Part shown: piece by piece, positions 16,423-25,733 of the stretch
How positions within the stretch are numbered: the stretch's first letter is position 1
Layout of the letters: every line of letters starts with the position of its first letter
NCBI GenBank assembly: GCA_020443345.1
Contig: JAGRIH010000003.1
Location: 1 to 64,000 of the forward strand
Direction of reading: 5' to 3'
Length of the DNA stretch: 64,000 bases
DNA from: Halioglobus sp.
Lineage (GTDB): Bacteria; Pseudomonadota; Gammaproteobacteria; Pseudomonadales; Halieaceae
Made by a program: the position numbers and the translations under genes
Notes under the pieces: generated by a model
The model's input: the letters and a program-made list of their open reading frames with translations, nothing else
What the model was told of the DNA's origin: nothing
The model's database searches: none

Positions 16423-19400
16423 CTACACCGTGGACAGCGGGCCGAAGACCGCCTCCAGGTCCTCATCGCGCCACTGGACTTCCCGATTGCCCCCTTCGTC
16501 GTACAGGCCCTCGGCCAGCGCCTGCTTGCGCTGCTGCATAAGCTGGATTTTCTCTTCCACGGTATCGGCACAGATCAGCTTGTAGACGAACACCCGCTGC
16601 CGCTGCCCGATGCGATGGGCGCGGTCGGTGGCCTGGCGCTCCACCGCCGGGTTCCACCAAGGATCGTAGTGAATGACCGTATCCGCCGCCGTTAGATTCA
16701 GGCCGACCCCGCCGGCCTTGAGGCTGATCAGGAACAGCGGCACATCGCCGCGCTGGAAGCGCTGTACCGGTGTCTGGCGGTCGCGCGTCCTGCCGGTGAG
16801 CTTGACATAGTCGACTCCGGCGCGGCGTACCGCAGCCTCGATCAGGCCCAGCATGGTGGTGAACTGGGAAAACAACAGGATGCGCCTGCCCTCCTCGACC
16901 AGCTCCGGCAGCATCTGCAGCAGCATGTCCAGCTTGGCCGAACTGCCGACTGCTCGCGCGTTGCCGCTGTCGAGCAGCCGCGGGTCGCAACACACCTGGC
17001 GCAGCTTGAGCAGGGCGTCCAGTACCACGATTTGACTGCGCGCCAGGCCCTGGCGCGCAATCTCCTCACGCACCCGGCTGTGCATCGCCAGGCGGACGGT
17101 CTCGTAGAGTTCTCGCTGAGCGCCCTGCAGCACCACCTGCTGCACGATCTCGGTCTTGTCCGGCAGTTCGGCGGCCACCGCCTGCTTGGTGCGCCGCAAC
17201 AGGAACGGGCGAATGCGCCGGTGCAGTCGCTGTGCTGCCGCCTCGCTACCGTGCTTTTCAATGGGTGTGCGGAATTGGCGTTTAAAGCTCTTGCTGCCAC
17301 CCAATAGACCGGGCAACAACACGTCAAACAGGGACCAGAGCTCGCCCAGGTGGTTTTCCATGGGTGTGCCGGTCAGGCACAGGCGGTGCCGGGCGTCCAA
17401 CTCGCGCACCACCTGGCTGGCCTGCGCCCTGGGGTTCTTGATAAACTGCGCCTCGTCGAGAATGAGTAAATGATAGCGCTGCGCGAGCAGTCGCTGCCGA
17501 TCCCTGGACAACAGCGGGTAGGTGGTCAGCACCAGGTCGTGCTCGCCGATCTGCGCAAACCGCTCGCCGCGATCCGGACCCTGTAACACCAGCACCTTGA
17601 GTCCCGGAGCGAAACGCCGCGCCTCGTGCAGCCAGTTGAACATGAGGCTGGTAGGCGCCACCACCAGGCTGGGGCGGTCGGCGCGACCGGCCTCTTTCTC
17701 CAACAGCAGGTGCGCCAGCGCCTGCAGCGTCTTGCCCAGCCCCATGTCATCTGCGAGGATGCCGGCAAAGCGGAACTCGCGCAAAAACTGCAGCCAGTCG
17801 AGCCCCGCCTGCTGGTAGGGGCGCAAGATCGCCTGCAGCCCCGCCGGCGCCGGCACGGTGGGTATCGTCTCGATATTGCGCAGTCGGTGCAGCAGCGCCC
17901 GCGCCTCGGGATCGCCCAGCCACTGCCACTGCGATGGCTCGCCACCATCGGCGTCCGGCGCATCGAGCACCGCCAGGCGCGCGAGCTGCCAGCGGCTGAG
18001 GCGCAGCGGTGCGTCCTTGCGCGTCGGAGCCTCCTGGTGCAGCTCCAGCAGGATCTGCAGCAGCGGCCATACGCGTGCGGCCGGCAGATGCAGGAAACCG
18101 GGCCGGCCCTGCGGGTCCGTCCACGGCAGCACAAGTGCCTGGGTCGGAACCGCCTCGTGCTGCAGTACGTCCCGCGGCAATTCGCGCAGCGCGTGCAGCA
18201 GGATCGGCAGCAGCTCCACATGCTGCCCCTCGACTTCAACATCCATGGACAGGCTAAACCAGCCGCGCTCGTCGAGGCGCTCGACAGCGCAGTTCCAGCT
18301 CGCGGGCTCGCTCAGACGCAAAGCGAAATTCTCGTAGGTGATGCGCCAGCCCTGTTCGCGCAGGATCGGCAGCACATCGGACTGGAAATCCAGCCACGCT
18401 TCGGCGTGTTCAAATGCGTCATCCGCATCGAGCCGGTAGCACGTGCCCTGGTCCAGTGATGCAGCCACCGCGTTCAGCGTCAATCCGGCTTTTTGCAGTA
18501 GGCGCGCCGCGGCGCGCTCCGCCTTGCGGTCGCGCTGCACACAGACCACGCGATGGTCTGCGAGCTGCGTATCCGCTCCGGCGGGATCGAGTTCGACAGC
18601 ACCGTAATCGAAGCGCAGCCGGGCGCAGTCATCCTCCCGAACAAAGCCCTCCCAGTCCAGCATCTGCGTCTTCAGACACAGGTGTGGAACGGGTCGGCAG
18701 TCGCTTACTGTCTCGATCTCGAAACACTGCGGCAGCGGGATGGCGACGCCGGAGAATTTTCCAGTGAGAGCTCTGCCAGCCCTGGCCGCGTGCTGTGGTG
18801 CAACCGGCGGCCAGGCCAGCAAGCTGCCCAGCGCCGTTGCGGGGAGCTCACTCTCGAGTGGGCCGCACTGGCCCCGTTTGACATCGAGATACCAGCCGGC
18901 GCTCAGCTGCAGCAGTTGATCGCAGGGCGGCTCCGTGGTCCCGCGAATATACTGCGTGCCCGTCTCGTCGACCACCCATTGCAGGTCGACCGGACGCCCG
19001 GGCCCCTCGCGCAGCGGCCTCAGTTGGTTGCCCTCATCGAGCAGTTGCAGACGTCCGGTGGCGAGCAGCGACTGCAGCAGCGGGCCCGAGCCCGGCCCCT
19101 GCAATAGCGTGTTGTCGGCGTAGCTGCGCGGCAGGCGCTCCAGTGCGCTGAGCAGGTCCAGGTCTACCGGTTCTAAAAACCGCGGCGGCAGGCCCCGCTG
19201 CACACTGCGCGGATCAAACGGCTGTCCCGGGGTGTAACGGCCATTTTTCAGGCGGCGCGCGACGACGGTTTCCACCAGCGTCTGCTCATCGTCAACAATC
19301 AGCGCAAAGAGCAGGGCCTGGGCCGGCTGCGAGCGCTGGCGCAAATCGAAGGTCGACTGCGTTTCTCGTTTTGCACTGGTAAGTCGCCCCGCAGTGTCAG

Positions 19401-19701
19401 GTCCGCTCGCCAGCTCACCGCGCTCCTGCAGCGCCTGTAAGAGCACGGCGACGACATGTTCGCAGTTGGTGCGCCTCGCGCAGGTGCAGTCCCCCTGGAT
19501 GGTGAGCTCATCCCCCTGCGTGCGAGCGCGAATATAGACGCGCAGCGGGCGGCCGCCGCTGCGGCGAATGATTGCGGCGACGACCTCGCCACCGCGCAGG
19601 ACGCTGGGCGCCGTCACCCTGCCATCAGTGAACCACTGCCAGCCATCATCAAACAGTTGCGGTGCGACCAGCGCTTCGATATCGGCAAGACCATACAGCA
19701 T
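16423..19701 (-). CDS. SNF2/Swi2-family DNA translocase with SWIM zinc finger
   Basis: A 1092-residue bacterial SNF2 protein. An N-terminal SWIM-type finger (CTCARRTNCEH, about residues 70-80) is followed by a long linker domain and the ATPase. Motif I is DDMGLGKT near residue 655, motif II is DEAQ, and motif III is LTGTPMENHLGELWSL. The C-terminal helicase lobe has LLFSQFTTML, LKAGGVGLNLTAAD and the arginine-finger motif DRAHRIGQ. Such proteins move along double-stranded DNA and may displace RNA polymerase or other proteins, as HepA/RapA does. It shares an operon with the 404-residue protein downstream. Confidence 0.92.
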   Translation of the reverse strand: MLYGLADIEALVAPQLFDDGWQWFTDGRVTAPSVLRGGEVVAAIIRRSGGRPLRVYIRARTQGDELTIQGDCTCARRTNCEHVVAVLLQALQERGELASGPDTAGRLTSAKRETQSTFDLRQRSQPAQALLFALIVDDEQTLVETVVARRLKNGRYTPGQPFDPRSVQRGLPPRFLEPVDLDLLSALERLPRSYADNTLLQGPGSGPLLQSLLATGRLQLLDEGNQLRPLREGPGRPVDLQWVVDETGTQYIRGTTEPPCDQLLQLSAGWYLDVKRGQCGPLESELPATALGSLLAWPPVAPQHAARAGRALTGKFSGVAIPLPQCFEIETVSDCRPVPHLCLKTQMLDWEGFVREDDCARLRFDYGAVELDPAGADTQLADHRVVCVQRDRKAERAAARLLQKAGLTLNAVAASLDQGTCYRLDADDAFEHAEAWLDFQSDVLPILREQGWRITYENFALRLSEPASWNCAVERLDERGWFSLSMDVEVEGQHVELLPILLHALRELPRDVLQHEAVPTQALVLPWTDPQGRPGFLHLPAARVWPLLQILLELHQEAPTRKDAPLRLSRWQLARLAVLDAPDADGGEPSQWQWLGDPEARALLHRLRNIETIPTVPAPAGLQAILRPYQQAGLDWLQFLREFRFAGILADDMGLGKTLQALAHLLLEKEAGRADRPSLVVAPTSLMFNWLHEARRFAPGLKVLVLQGPDRGERFAQIGEHDLVLTTYPLLSRDRQRLLAQRYHLLILDEAQFIKNPRAQASQVVRELDARHRLCLTGTPMENHLGELWSLFDVLLPGLLGGSKSFKRQFRTPIEKHGSEAAAQRLHRRIRPFLLRRTKQAVAAELPDKTEIVQQVVLQGAQRELYETVRLAMHSRVREEIARQGLARSQIVVLDALLKLRQVCCDPRLLDSGNARAVGSSAKLDMLLQMLPELVEEGRRILLFSQFTTMLGLIEAAVRRAGVDYVKLTGRTRDRQTPVQRFQRGDVPLFLISLKAGGVGLNLTAADTVIHYDPWWNPAVERQATDRAHRIGQRQRVFVYKLICADTVEEKIQLMQQRKQALAEGLYDEGGNREVQWRDEDLEAVFGPLSTV

Positions 19702-19886
19702 TGGCGGATTATAAGGCGCCCGGGGAGAAATGATATCCAGAACGGCAGGGCGCCGCCATAACGGTGCAGGAATTCCTGGAATGCTAGCTGTGACCCATTG
19801 CTTCGCAAACCACTTGCGACCGATGCTTTACCTGCAAAGGGGAACATTCGGAGCAAAGGGTCGGATGGCGCCAGCGCGCCATCACC

Positions 19887-20819
19887 TCACATGTATTGCA
19901 CGACGATGTCGTTGATCACCGACGGCCGCTCCTGGCCGACCACGTGCGTGTGCATCTCCAGGGTGATGCGGGTGCCGGAAGCCGAGGCCTCCACCGCCTT
20001 GACCCGCGAGCGCATGTGTATCTTCGCACCGGCGGGCACCGGGCTGGGAAAGCGCAGCTTGTCGGAGCCGTAGTTCACCATGTTGTTGAAACCGGTGACC
20101 TCGTAGTCCTGGGGGATATGGAAGCGGCTCTGCAGCACCTGCACCAGTGCCCCCTGGGCAATGGTGCCGCCAAACGGACTCTGCTTTTTGGCCTTTTCGA
20201 CATCGGTGTGAATCCAGTAATCATCCCCGCTCAGCTCGGCGAACTGGTCGATCAGCTCCTGGGTCACTTCCACCACATTGCTCCAGGGACCGAACTCCTC
20301 GCTGATCAGGCTGCGCAGGGCATCGATATCGTTGCAGGGAATTTGTTTTTTCGGTGCGTCGGAGGCTTCCGGCTCGCTCGGCTGTGCCTCCTCGGGCACG
20401 TTTTCAGTCTCGGGAATCGGCGTATCCGCGCCGGTAAACTGCAGCAGCACCATGTCCTGGCGCTGCTCGAACACCGGCTTGAGACGCATGCCGATCTCGA
20501 TATCCGCCTCGTCGAGAAACTTCAGGGTGGAGTTCAGTCGCGGGCCCTCGTCGAGCTGCACCACCGCCAGTTTCTGCGGCACCTCGTCGGCGAACTCCTG
20601 GGCGGTCGGCACGCGGCTCAGGGTGTAGCTGTACAGCGTCCCTGTGCCGGCGATGGTTTTCCAGGTGAGCTGGTCGGAGAAACACTGCGGGCAGTGACGC
20701 CGCGGGTAGAAAGTCCAGTGCTGGCACTCGTCGCACTGCTGGATGCGAACCTCGTGCTCGCGCAACCCGTCCCAGAACGGCCTTGAATTATCGGTGGGCA
20801 CCGGTACTGGCTTGTTCAT
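19887..20819 (-). CDS. DUF35 OB-fold / MaoC hydratase fusion
   Basis: A 310-residue two-domain protein. Residues 1-130 are a DUF35 acyl-CoA-associated OB-fold with a rubredoxin-like zinc finger, C29xxC32 and C43xxC46. A Pro/Glu-rich linker follows (about 135-160), then a MaoC hotdog domain whose hydratase motif SGDDYWIH keeps the Asp and His. The order is the reverse of ChsH2, where MaoC comes first. It starts 3 bp after the stop of the Ltp-type gene, so both are translated together. By analogy with ChsH1/ChsH2/Ltp2 the pair may hydrate an enoyl-CoA and then cleave it by retro-aldol reaction. Confidence 0.87.
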   Translation of the reverse strand: MNKPVPVPTDNSRPFWDGLREHEVRIQQCDECQHWTFYPRRHCPQCFSDQLTWKTIAGTGTLYSYTLSRVPTAQEFADEVPQKLAVVQLDEGPRLNSTLKFLDEADIEIGMRLKPVFEQRQDMVLLQFTGADTPIPETENVPEEAQPSEPEASDAPKKQIPCNDIDALRSLISEEFGPWSNVVEVTQELIDQFAELSGDDYWIHTDVEKAKKQSPFGGTIAQGALVQVLQSRFHIPQDYEVTGFNNMVNYGSDKLRFPSPVPAGAKIHMRSRVKAVEASASGTRITLEMHTHVVGQERPSVINDIVVQYM

Positions 20820-20822
20820 CGC

Positions 20823-22034
20823 TTAGTCCCCCTGCAAAATGATTGCTGTCTGTTCACTCATCACGCCGCCCGTGCCCGATACATAGGCCGTATCACAGCG
20901 CGCCAGTTGCCGCTCGCCGGCCTGACCGGCAATCTGCTGCACCGCCTCGATGACCTGGGACATGCCCCCGGCCGTGCCGGCCTGGCCGAAACTGAGCTGC
21001 CCGCCGTGCGTGTTCAGCGGGAAACTGCCCTTGTAGGTGAGGTCGTTGTCGGCCACAAAGCGCATACCCTCGCCCTTGGGACAGAAACCCGCGTCCTCCA
21101 GGGTCAGCAGGACGGTGATGGTGTAGCAGTCGTAAACCGAGGCCAGGTGCACATCCGATGGCTTGACGCCCGCCATGGCAAAGGCTTTCGCCGAGGCGGG
21201 GCCGATCGGCGTTGCCAGCACGTTCTTCGCGTAGGTCGGGGACTTGGTGGCCAGGTGTTCACCGCAGCCGGTGATCCAGGCGGGCCGCCGCTCCAGGCGC
21301 GCCGCCACTTCTCTGCTGGCCACCACGAACGCGGCGCCGCCGGCCACCGGCATGACGATTTCCAGTACGTGCAGCGGGTCCGCGACCAGTTTGCTGTTGA
21401 GCACATCGTCCACGGTAATGGGCTGGCCGTAAAACATGGCCTGGGGGTTGGCGCAGGCATTGGTACGCTGGTCGACAGCGATCTTGGCCATGGCGCGCGC
21501 ATCGTAGCCATACTCGCTGGCGTAGCGCTGCGCGATCATGGCGTAACCGGTGTTCTGCGCCATGTGGCCGTAGGGAATATCAAACTCGGCCTCCGGGGCG
21601 CCGTAGGCCGTGCTGTGCCCGCCGTAGCGCATCGCCGCCATCATGGCCATGGGGTCGGCGTCCGGCGCCATCGGCGCCATGCGCTGCGGAATCACGCAGA
21701 CCACGACGTCGGCCAGCCCCAGTTCAATCGCCGCCGCCGCGCGCCAGGCCATCGCCACGGAGCCGGCGCCTCCCAGATCGACCACTTCCGCGAAGCTCAG
21801 CTCCGTGCCCAAATACTCCGCCACCGTCGCCGGCACGAAGGTGCTGGCCTCGTTAAACCACGGGCCGTTGACCGCCAGTCCGTTCAGGTCGCCGGCCTCG
21901 AGCCCCGCGTCCGCCAGCGCCATGCGGGTCAACTCCGCCACCTGGTCGACGTGGAAGGCACGCGGCGCGGTGGCGTACTTCTCCGGTTTGTACTGGGCCG
22001 CACCCACTATTGCGGCATTGCCTTTCAATCCCAT
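20823..22034 (-). CDS. Thiolase-fold lipid-transfer protein (Ltp/SCP-x-type, probable aldolase)
   Basis: A 403-residue thiolase-superfamily protein. The C-terminal half has YDCYTITVLLTLEDAGF and NTHGGQLSFGQAGTAGG, signatures of the nondecarboxylating SCP-x/Ltp group. At the usual nucleophile position the sequence is DLGGAGSVAMAW with no Cys, so ordinary thiolysis is unlikely. Ltp2 of actinobacteria lacks this Cys too and performs retro-aldol cleavage of steroid side-chain CoA esters with a DUF35 partner. Here the partner gene is 3 bp downstream, and an aldehyde dehydrogenase is 64 bp upstream, which could oxidise a released aldehyde. Confidence 0.85.
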   Translation of the reverse strand: MGLKGNAAIVGAAQYKPEKYATAPRAFHVDQVAELTRMALADAGLEAGDLNGLAVNGPWFNEASTFVPATVAEYLGTELSFAEVVDLGGAGSVAMAWRAAAAIELGLADVVVCVIPQRMAPMAPDADPMAMMAAMRYGGHSTAYGAPEAEFDIPYGHMAQNTGYAMIAQRYASEYGYDARAMAKIAVDQRTNACANPQAMFYGQPITVDDVLNSKLVADPLHVLEIVMPVAGGAAFVVASREVAARLERRPAWITGCGEHLATKSPTYAKNVLATPIGPASAKAFAMAGVKPSDVHLASVYDCYTITVLLTLEDAGFCPKGEGMRFVADNDLTYKGSFPLNTHGGQLSFGQAGTAGGMSQVIEAVQQIAGQAGERQLARCDTAYVSGTGGVMSEQTAIILQGD

Positions 22035-22098
22035 GCTTTACACCTTTGTCTGTGGTTAACGGACGAGGCCCTGTTCACTCTATCTGAGTTGGCCTGAC

Positions 22099-23508
22099 TT
22101 ACTGCTTGGCGATATTGAGCACCTGCAACTGGGTGTACTCGGCCAGCCCCAGTGCCGTGTGCTCCATGCCCAGACCGGATTCGCGCGCCCCGCCAAAGGG
22201 CACGTCCGGGCGCACGTCCATGTGTTTGTTGACCCAGGCGGAACCGCTCTCCAGGCGCCGGGCGAGCGCCTCGGCACGCGCCAGGTCCGCGCTCCACACC
22301 GAGCCGCCCAGGCCCTGCCTGCCCGCGTTGACCCAGGCCAGAGCCTGTTCCACGTCGGTATAGCGGATCAGTGGCAGGATCGGGCCAAACTGCTCCTCCT
22401 GCACCAGGCGGGCATCGTTTGGCAGGTCGACGACGATCGACACCGGGAAGAAATACCCGGCGCCGCCGCGCGGCTCACCGCCGCACAAAAACCGGCCGCC
22501 GGCCTGTCGGGCGGATGCGGCCAGCGCACACACCTTGTCAAACTGCATTTTGTTCTGTACCGGCCCGAGCACCACCCCCTCCCGGGTACCATCGCCCATC
22601 TCGATGTACTGGCTGTACTGCACCAGACCCTGCGCAATGGCGTCGTGGATATCCGCGTGGACGTACATGCGCTTGATCGCGGTGCAGATCTGGCCCGAGT
22701 TGTAGAAGGCGCCCCAGAACAGCTTTTCCACCACGGCGGGCACATCGACGTCGTCCAGTACAATGGCCGCGTCGTTGCCGCCCAGTTCCAGTGTGAGGCG
22801 CTTCAGGTTGTCGGCACCACTGCGCATAATGGCCTTGCCCGTAGCGGTGGAGCCGGTGAAAGACAGTTTGTCGATACCGGGGTGTTCCGACATCCAGCGG
22901 CCCAGCTCGTTGCCGCCGGACAGCACGTTGACGACTCCCGCGGGGAACGCCTGCTGCGCCAGTTCGCCCAGTTTCAACGTGGACAGCGGGGTGTAGGGCG
23001 ACGGCTTGAGTACCACGGTATTGCCGGTTTGCACCGCCGGAATCAGCTTGTTACAGGCGACCAGCACCGGGGCGTTCCAGGGGGTGATGCCGCCCACCAC
23101 GCCCAGCGGCCGATGGCGGTAGGAAATGAGCGACTCAGCGTCATCGACCAGTACCGGTTCCGACAACTCGGTGTGTACAAAGGCATCGATCCAGCCCAGG
23201 CAGGCCTGCAGTTCGTTGTGCGCCTCCTGCAGCGGCTTGCCCTGCTCCAGGGTCAGCAGCCGCGCCAGGTCATCCAGGTTGTCCGTGATCGCGCCGGCAA
23301 AGGCGTTGATCGCCGCGACCCGCTGCTCCCGCGCCGTGTCGCGCCAGCCAACAAAGGCCGCTCGCGCCGCTGCCACGGCCCGATCGAGCTGCTCGCGCGA
23401 GGCATCCGGTGCCTGTCCCACCACGGTTTCATGCGCCGGGTTGAGGACGGCAAAAGTCCCCTCCGCATCCTCGACCCTGCCATCGATAGTCAGTTTGAAT
23501 TCCGCCAT
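22099..23508 (-). CDS. Aldehyde dehydrogenase of the Ltp operon
   Basis: A 469-residue ALDH with N145 in PWNAP, cofactor loop SFTGSTATGK near 216-225, general base E241 (LELGGND) and catalytic C275 (SGQICT). The GGND rather than GGKS variant is typical of ALDHs related to betaine-aldehyde or vanillin dehydrogenases in catabolic clusters. It is the first gene of the operon ALDH, Ltp, DUF35-MaoC. The palindromic operator at 23665-23688 lies about 160 bp upstream and overlaps a possible promoter. Confidence 0.9.
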   Translation of the reverse strand: MAEFKLTIDGRVEDAEGTFAVLNPAHETVVGQAPDASREQLDRAVAAARAAFVGWRDTAREQRVAAINAFAGAITDNLDDLARLLTLEQGKPLQEAHNELQACLGWIDAFVHTELSEPVLVDDAESLISYRHRPLGVVGGITPWNAPVLVACNKLIPAVQTGNTVVLKPSPYTPLSTLKLGELAQQAFPAGVVNVLSGGNELGRWMSEHPGIDKLSFTGSTATGKAIMRSGADNLKRLTLELGGNDAAIVLDDVDVPAVVEKLFWGAFYNSGQICTAIKRMYVHADIHDAIAQGLVQYSQYIEMGDGTREGVVLGPVQNKMQFDKVCALAASARQAGGRFLCGGEPRGGAGYFFPVSIVVDLPNDARLVQEEQFGPILPLIRYTDVEQALAWVNAGRQGLGGSVWSADLARAEALARRLESGSAWVNKHMDVRPDVPFGGARESGLGMEHTALGLAEYTQLQVLNIAKQ

Positions 23509-23664
23509 GACGTCGTACTCCTGTGCTATTCGCCGGTGCCGGCCATCCCATCGGCAGCGCCTTCTTCACCGGCTCGATACCGACCGCGGCAACGGCGCTT
23601 GCTGGCCTTGACGCCTGCAAGCTGTGGGCAGGTGCCCTTGGTTCAGGGATTGTAATAGCATCGA

Positions 23665-23688
23665 ATTGAATTTGAAACCAAATTCAAT
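23665..23688. promoter_or_regulatory. Palindromic operator copy 1 (TetR-type), upstream of the ALDH operon
   Basis: TTGAATTTG, four bases (AAAC), then CAAATTCAA: a perfect inverted repeat with 9-bp arms, extended by one further A-T pair. It lies in the gap between the SDR stop at 23763 and the ALDH start at 23508. On the minus strand TTGGTT inside the site is followed after 18 bases by TATTAC (23657-23652), so a repressor bound here would cover the -35 region. The same design occurs at 36978, 39105 and 47044. Confidence 0.75.
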
Positions 23689-23762
23689 ATTAACCGGAAA
23701 CGGCCCCTCACTCAAGCGGCTTTTCCCTGTCTGAACGATCACCGCGGCATAGTGCGGCGGCC

Positions 23763-24554
23763 TCAGGTGGCGTCGAAGGCATCCATATTGGCGCCGGAGG
23801 GGAGTTCGCAGGTCTTGCCGCCGTCCACGTTGAGCGCCACACCAGTGATGTAGGACGCTTCATCGGAGGCCAGGAACAAAATGGCATTGGCTACCTCGCG
23901 CGGGTCGCCCAGGCGGCGCAGCGGCACCCCGGCCGCCGTGGCGTTCTGGGCTTCCGCAGTGGGCAGGGCCGCCTCGGAACCCGGCGTGAGCACCACGCCG
24001 GGCACCACCGCATTGACCCGGACATTGGTCGGCGCCCCTTCCAGGGCGGCGGTGCGTGTCAGGCTCAGTACGCCGGCTTTGGCCGCGCCGTATCCGGCGG
24101 TATAGGGCGTGCCCAGTTGACCGCAGACCGAGGACAGGTTGACGATGGCGCCGCCCTGGCGGCCGATCAGCGGCATGGCGGCGCGGATACCGAAGAAGGC
24201 GGCATCCAGTGACACGGTAAAATTGGCCCGCCAGTCCTCGTTGCTGCTGTCCACGATGGCCGCGCCGACCATGGAATAGGCGTTGTTTACCAGAATATCC
24301 AGGTGGCCGAATTTCTCCGCCGCATCCTGGATGGCGCGCGTGAAGGCCTGCTCGTCACTGGCATCCAGGGCCACCGCCTCGGCGCGGCCGCCGGCGGCGC
24401 TGATCTCCCGCGCCACGGCCTGTAGGGGTTCCAGGCGTCTGCCGCAGAGCACCACGGTGGCGCCCTCCTGCGCAAAGCGCTTCGCCGTCGCCGCGCCGAT
24501 ACCGGTGCCGGCACCGGTAATCAAAGCCACCTTGTTTGCCAGTCGCTGTGCCAT
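23763..24554 (-). CDS. Short-chain dehydrogenase/reductase (classical)
   Basis: A 263-residue SDR. TGAGTGIG at about residues 14-21 binds the cofactor, NNAY replaces the usual NNAG, and the catalytic set is Ser in NLSSVCG and YGAAK. The ending VDGGKTC is typical, followed by an unusual 15-residue tail. The start at 24554 follows GAGGGG; an ATG six codons earlier overlaps it. It is 76 bp downstream of another SDR in the same direction. Substrate unknown; probably a hydroxyl of the cyclic substrate handled by this cluster. Confidence 0.88.
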   Translation of the reverse strand: MAQRLANKVALITGAGTGIGAATAKRFAQEGATVVLCGRRLEPLQAVAREISAAGGRAEAVALDASDEQAFTRAIQDAAEKFGHLDILVNNAYSMVGAAIVDSSNEDWRANFTVSLDAAFFGIRAAMPLIGRQGGAIVNLSSVCGQLGTPYTAGYGAAKAGVLSLTRTAALEGAPTNVRVNAVVPGVVLTPGSEAALPTAEAQNATAAGVPLRRLGDPREVANAILFLASDEASYITGVALNVDGGKTCELPSGANMDAFDAT

Positions 24555-24630
24555 AGTGTTGCCCCTCATCAATAACTTTACCGACGCGCGGGCGTCGCGC
24601 TGTCATCTGGCCGTTCGCCACCCATGCGGC

Positions 24631-25458
24631 TTAGTGCATATAGGTACCGCCGTTGGCCAGCAGCGTGTGCCCGGTCACGTAGGATGATTCATCGCTGGCC
24701 AGAAACAGCGCCGTGGTGGCTACCTCCTCAGGTTCCGCCAGCCGCCCCAGCGGCGACGCGGCCGCCATCGACTGGCGCCACTCCTCGGAGATGGCCAGCA
24801 GCGCGGGCGTCAGGGTCGGCCCGGGACAGATCGCGTTGACCCGGATCTTGCGCGGCCCCAGGTCGGCCGCCAGGCCGTGGGTGAGACCCAGAATACCCGC
24901 CTTGGCGGCGCAATAGTGCAGGCCGCCCTCGCCGCTGAAGGCGCCGGTGCTGGAGATATTCACGATGGAACCGCCCTCGCCGTTCTTGATCATCAGCCTG
25001 GCGGCCTCGCGCGAGCAGTGGAACGCGCCGCCCAGGTTCACACCCACCACCGTGTCGAAACCCGCATCGGTCATATCCACGATCTGGTCGCCAAACACCG
25101 TGGGCGTCTCGCCGCGCTGCAACTGCTCCATGCGCTGCGCCAGGCGCGCCTGGTACTTGTCGAAGCCGTCGCCGGGGGTCTGGCCGATACCGGCGTTGTT
25201 GACCAGGATATCCAGGCGGCCGTACTGCTTTTCAATCTCTCCAAACAGGCGCTTGACCGATGCGCCGTCGGAGACGTCGCAGGTCCCGGTAATGCAGGTC
25301 TCCTTGCCGGCCAGTGAAGCCAGCGTTTCCTGCGCGGATTCGGCGCTGATGTCCGACACCACCACCGTGGCCCCCTCGGCGGCAAAGGTCTGCGCGATGG
25401 CGCGACCGATACCCGAACCGGCCCCGGTGACCAGGGCAATTTTTCCTGCTAGACGCAT
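24631..25458 (-). CDS. Short-chain dehydrogenase/reductase (classical)
   Basis: A 276-residue SDR with TGAGSGIG near residue 11, NNAG, NISSTG and the catalytic YCAAK. It has an insertion of about 25 residues (GDGFDKYQARLAQRMEQLQR) after NNAGIG, which could shape the substrate pocket. The start at 25458 has GGGAGAACG upstream; the open frame extends 39 codons further but shows no family similarity there. It is the upstream partner of the SDR ending at 23763. Specific substrate not assignable. Confidence 0.88.
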   Translation of the reverse strand: MRLAGKIALVTGAGSGIGRAIAQTFAAEGATVVVSDISAESAQETLASLAGKETCITGTCDVSDGASVKRLFGEIEKQYGRLDILVNNAGIGQTPGDGFDKYQARLAQRMEQLQRGETPTVFGDQIVDMTDAGFDTVVGVNLGGAFHCSREAARLMIKNGEGGSIVNISSTGAFSGEGGLHYCAAKAGILGLTHGLAADLGPRKIRVNAICPGPTLTPALLAISEEWRQSMAAASPLGRLAEPEEVATTALFLASDESSYVTGHTLLANGGTYMH

Positions 25459-25733
25459 ATCGTTCTCCCGCTTACATGTATCGTTTCGCTTACCCCAAAC
25501 AACCGACTTCTCACCCCTCGAGCTCACGGTCAAATCCACTGTACTCCAATGGACGGCAACCCTCTCTCGGAGCACGGTCGGTGGCCATCTCGGTGGCCAT
25601 CATGGCCCCGACCCAAACGAGCCCGCCGGGCAACGATTGCTTATGTCAGCCCGGCGACATCCAGCCAATCGTTCGGCTTTTACCAAACCGCGCGGCGCCC
25701 CGCCGGGCGGGACGCCGCGCGTCCGGGGCCGGA

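Noticed and set aside
20823-22034. Annotation as acetyl-CoA acetyltransferase (thiolase)
   Set aside because: The nucleophile Cys is absent and a DUF35 partner is adjacent, so an Ltp-type aldolase is more likely.
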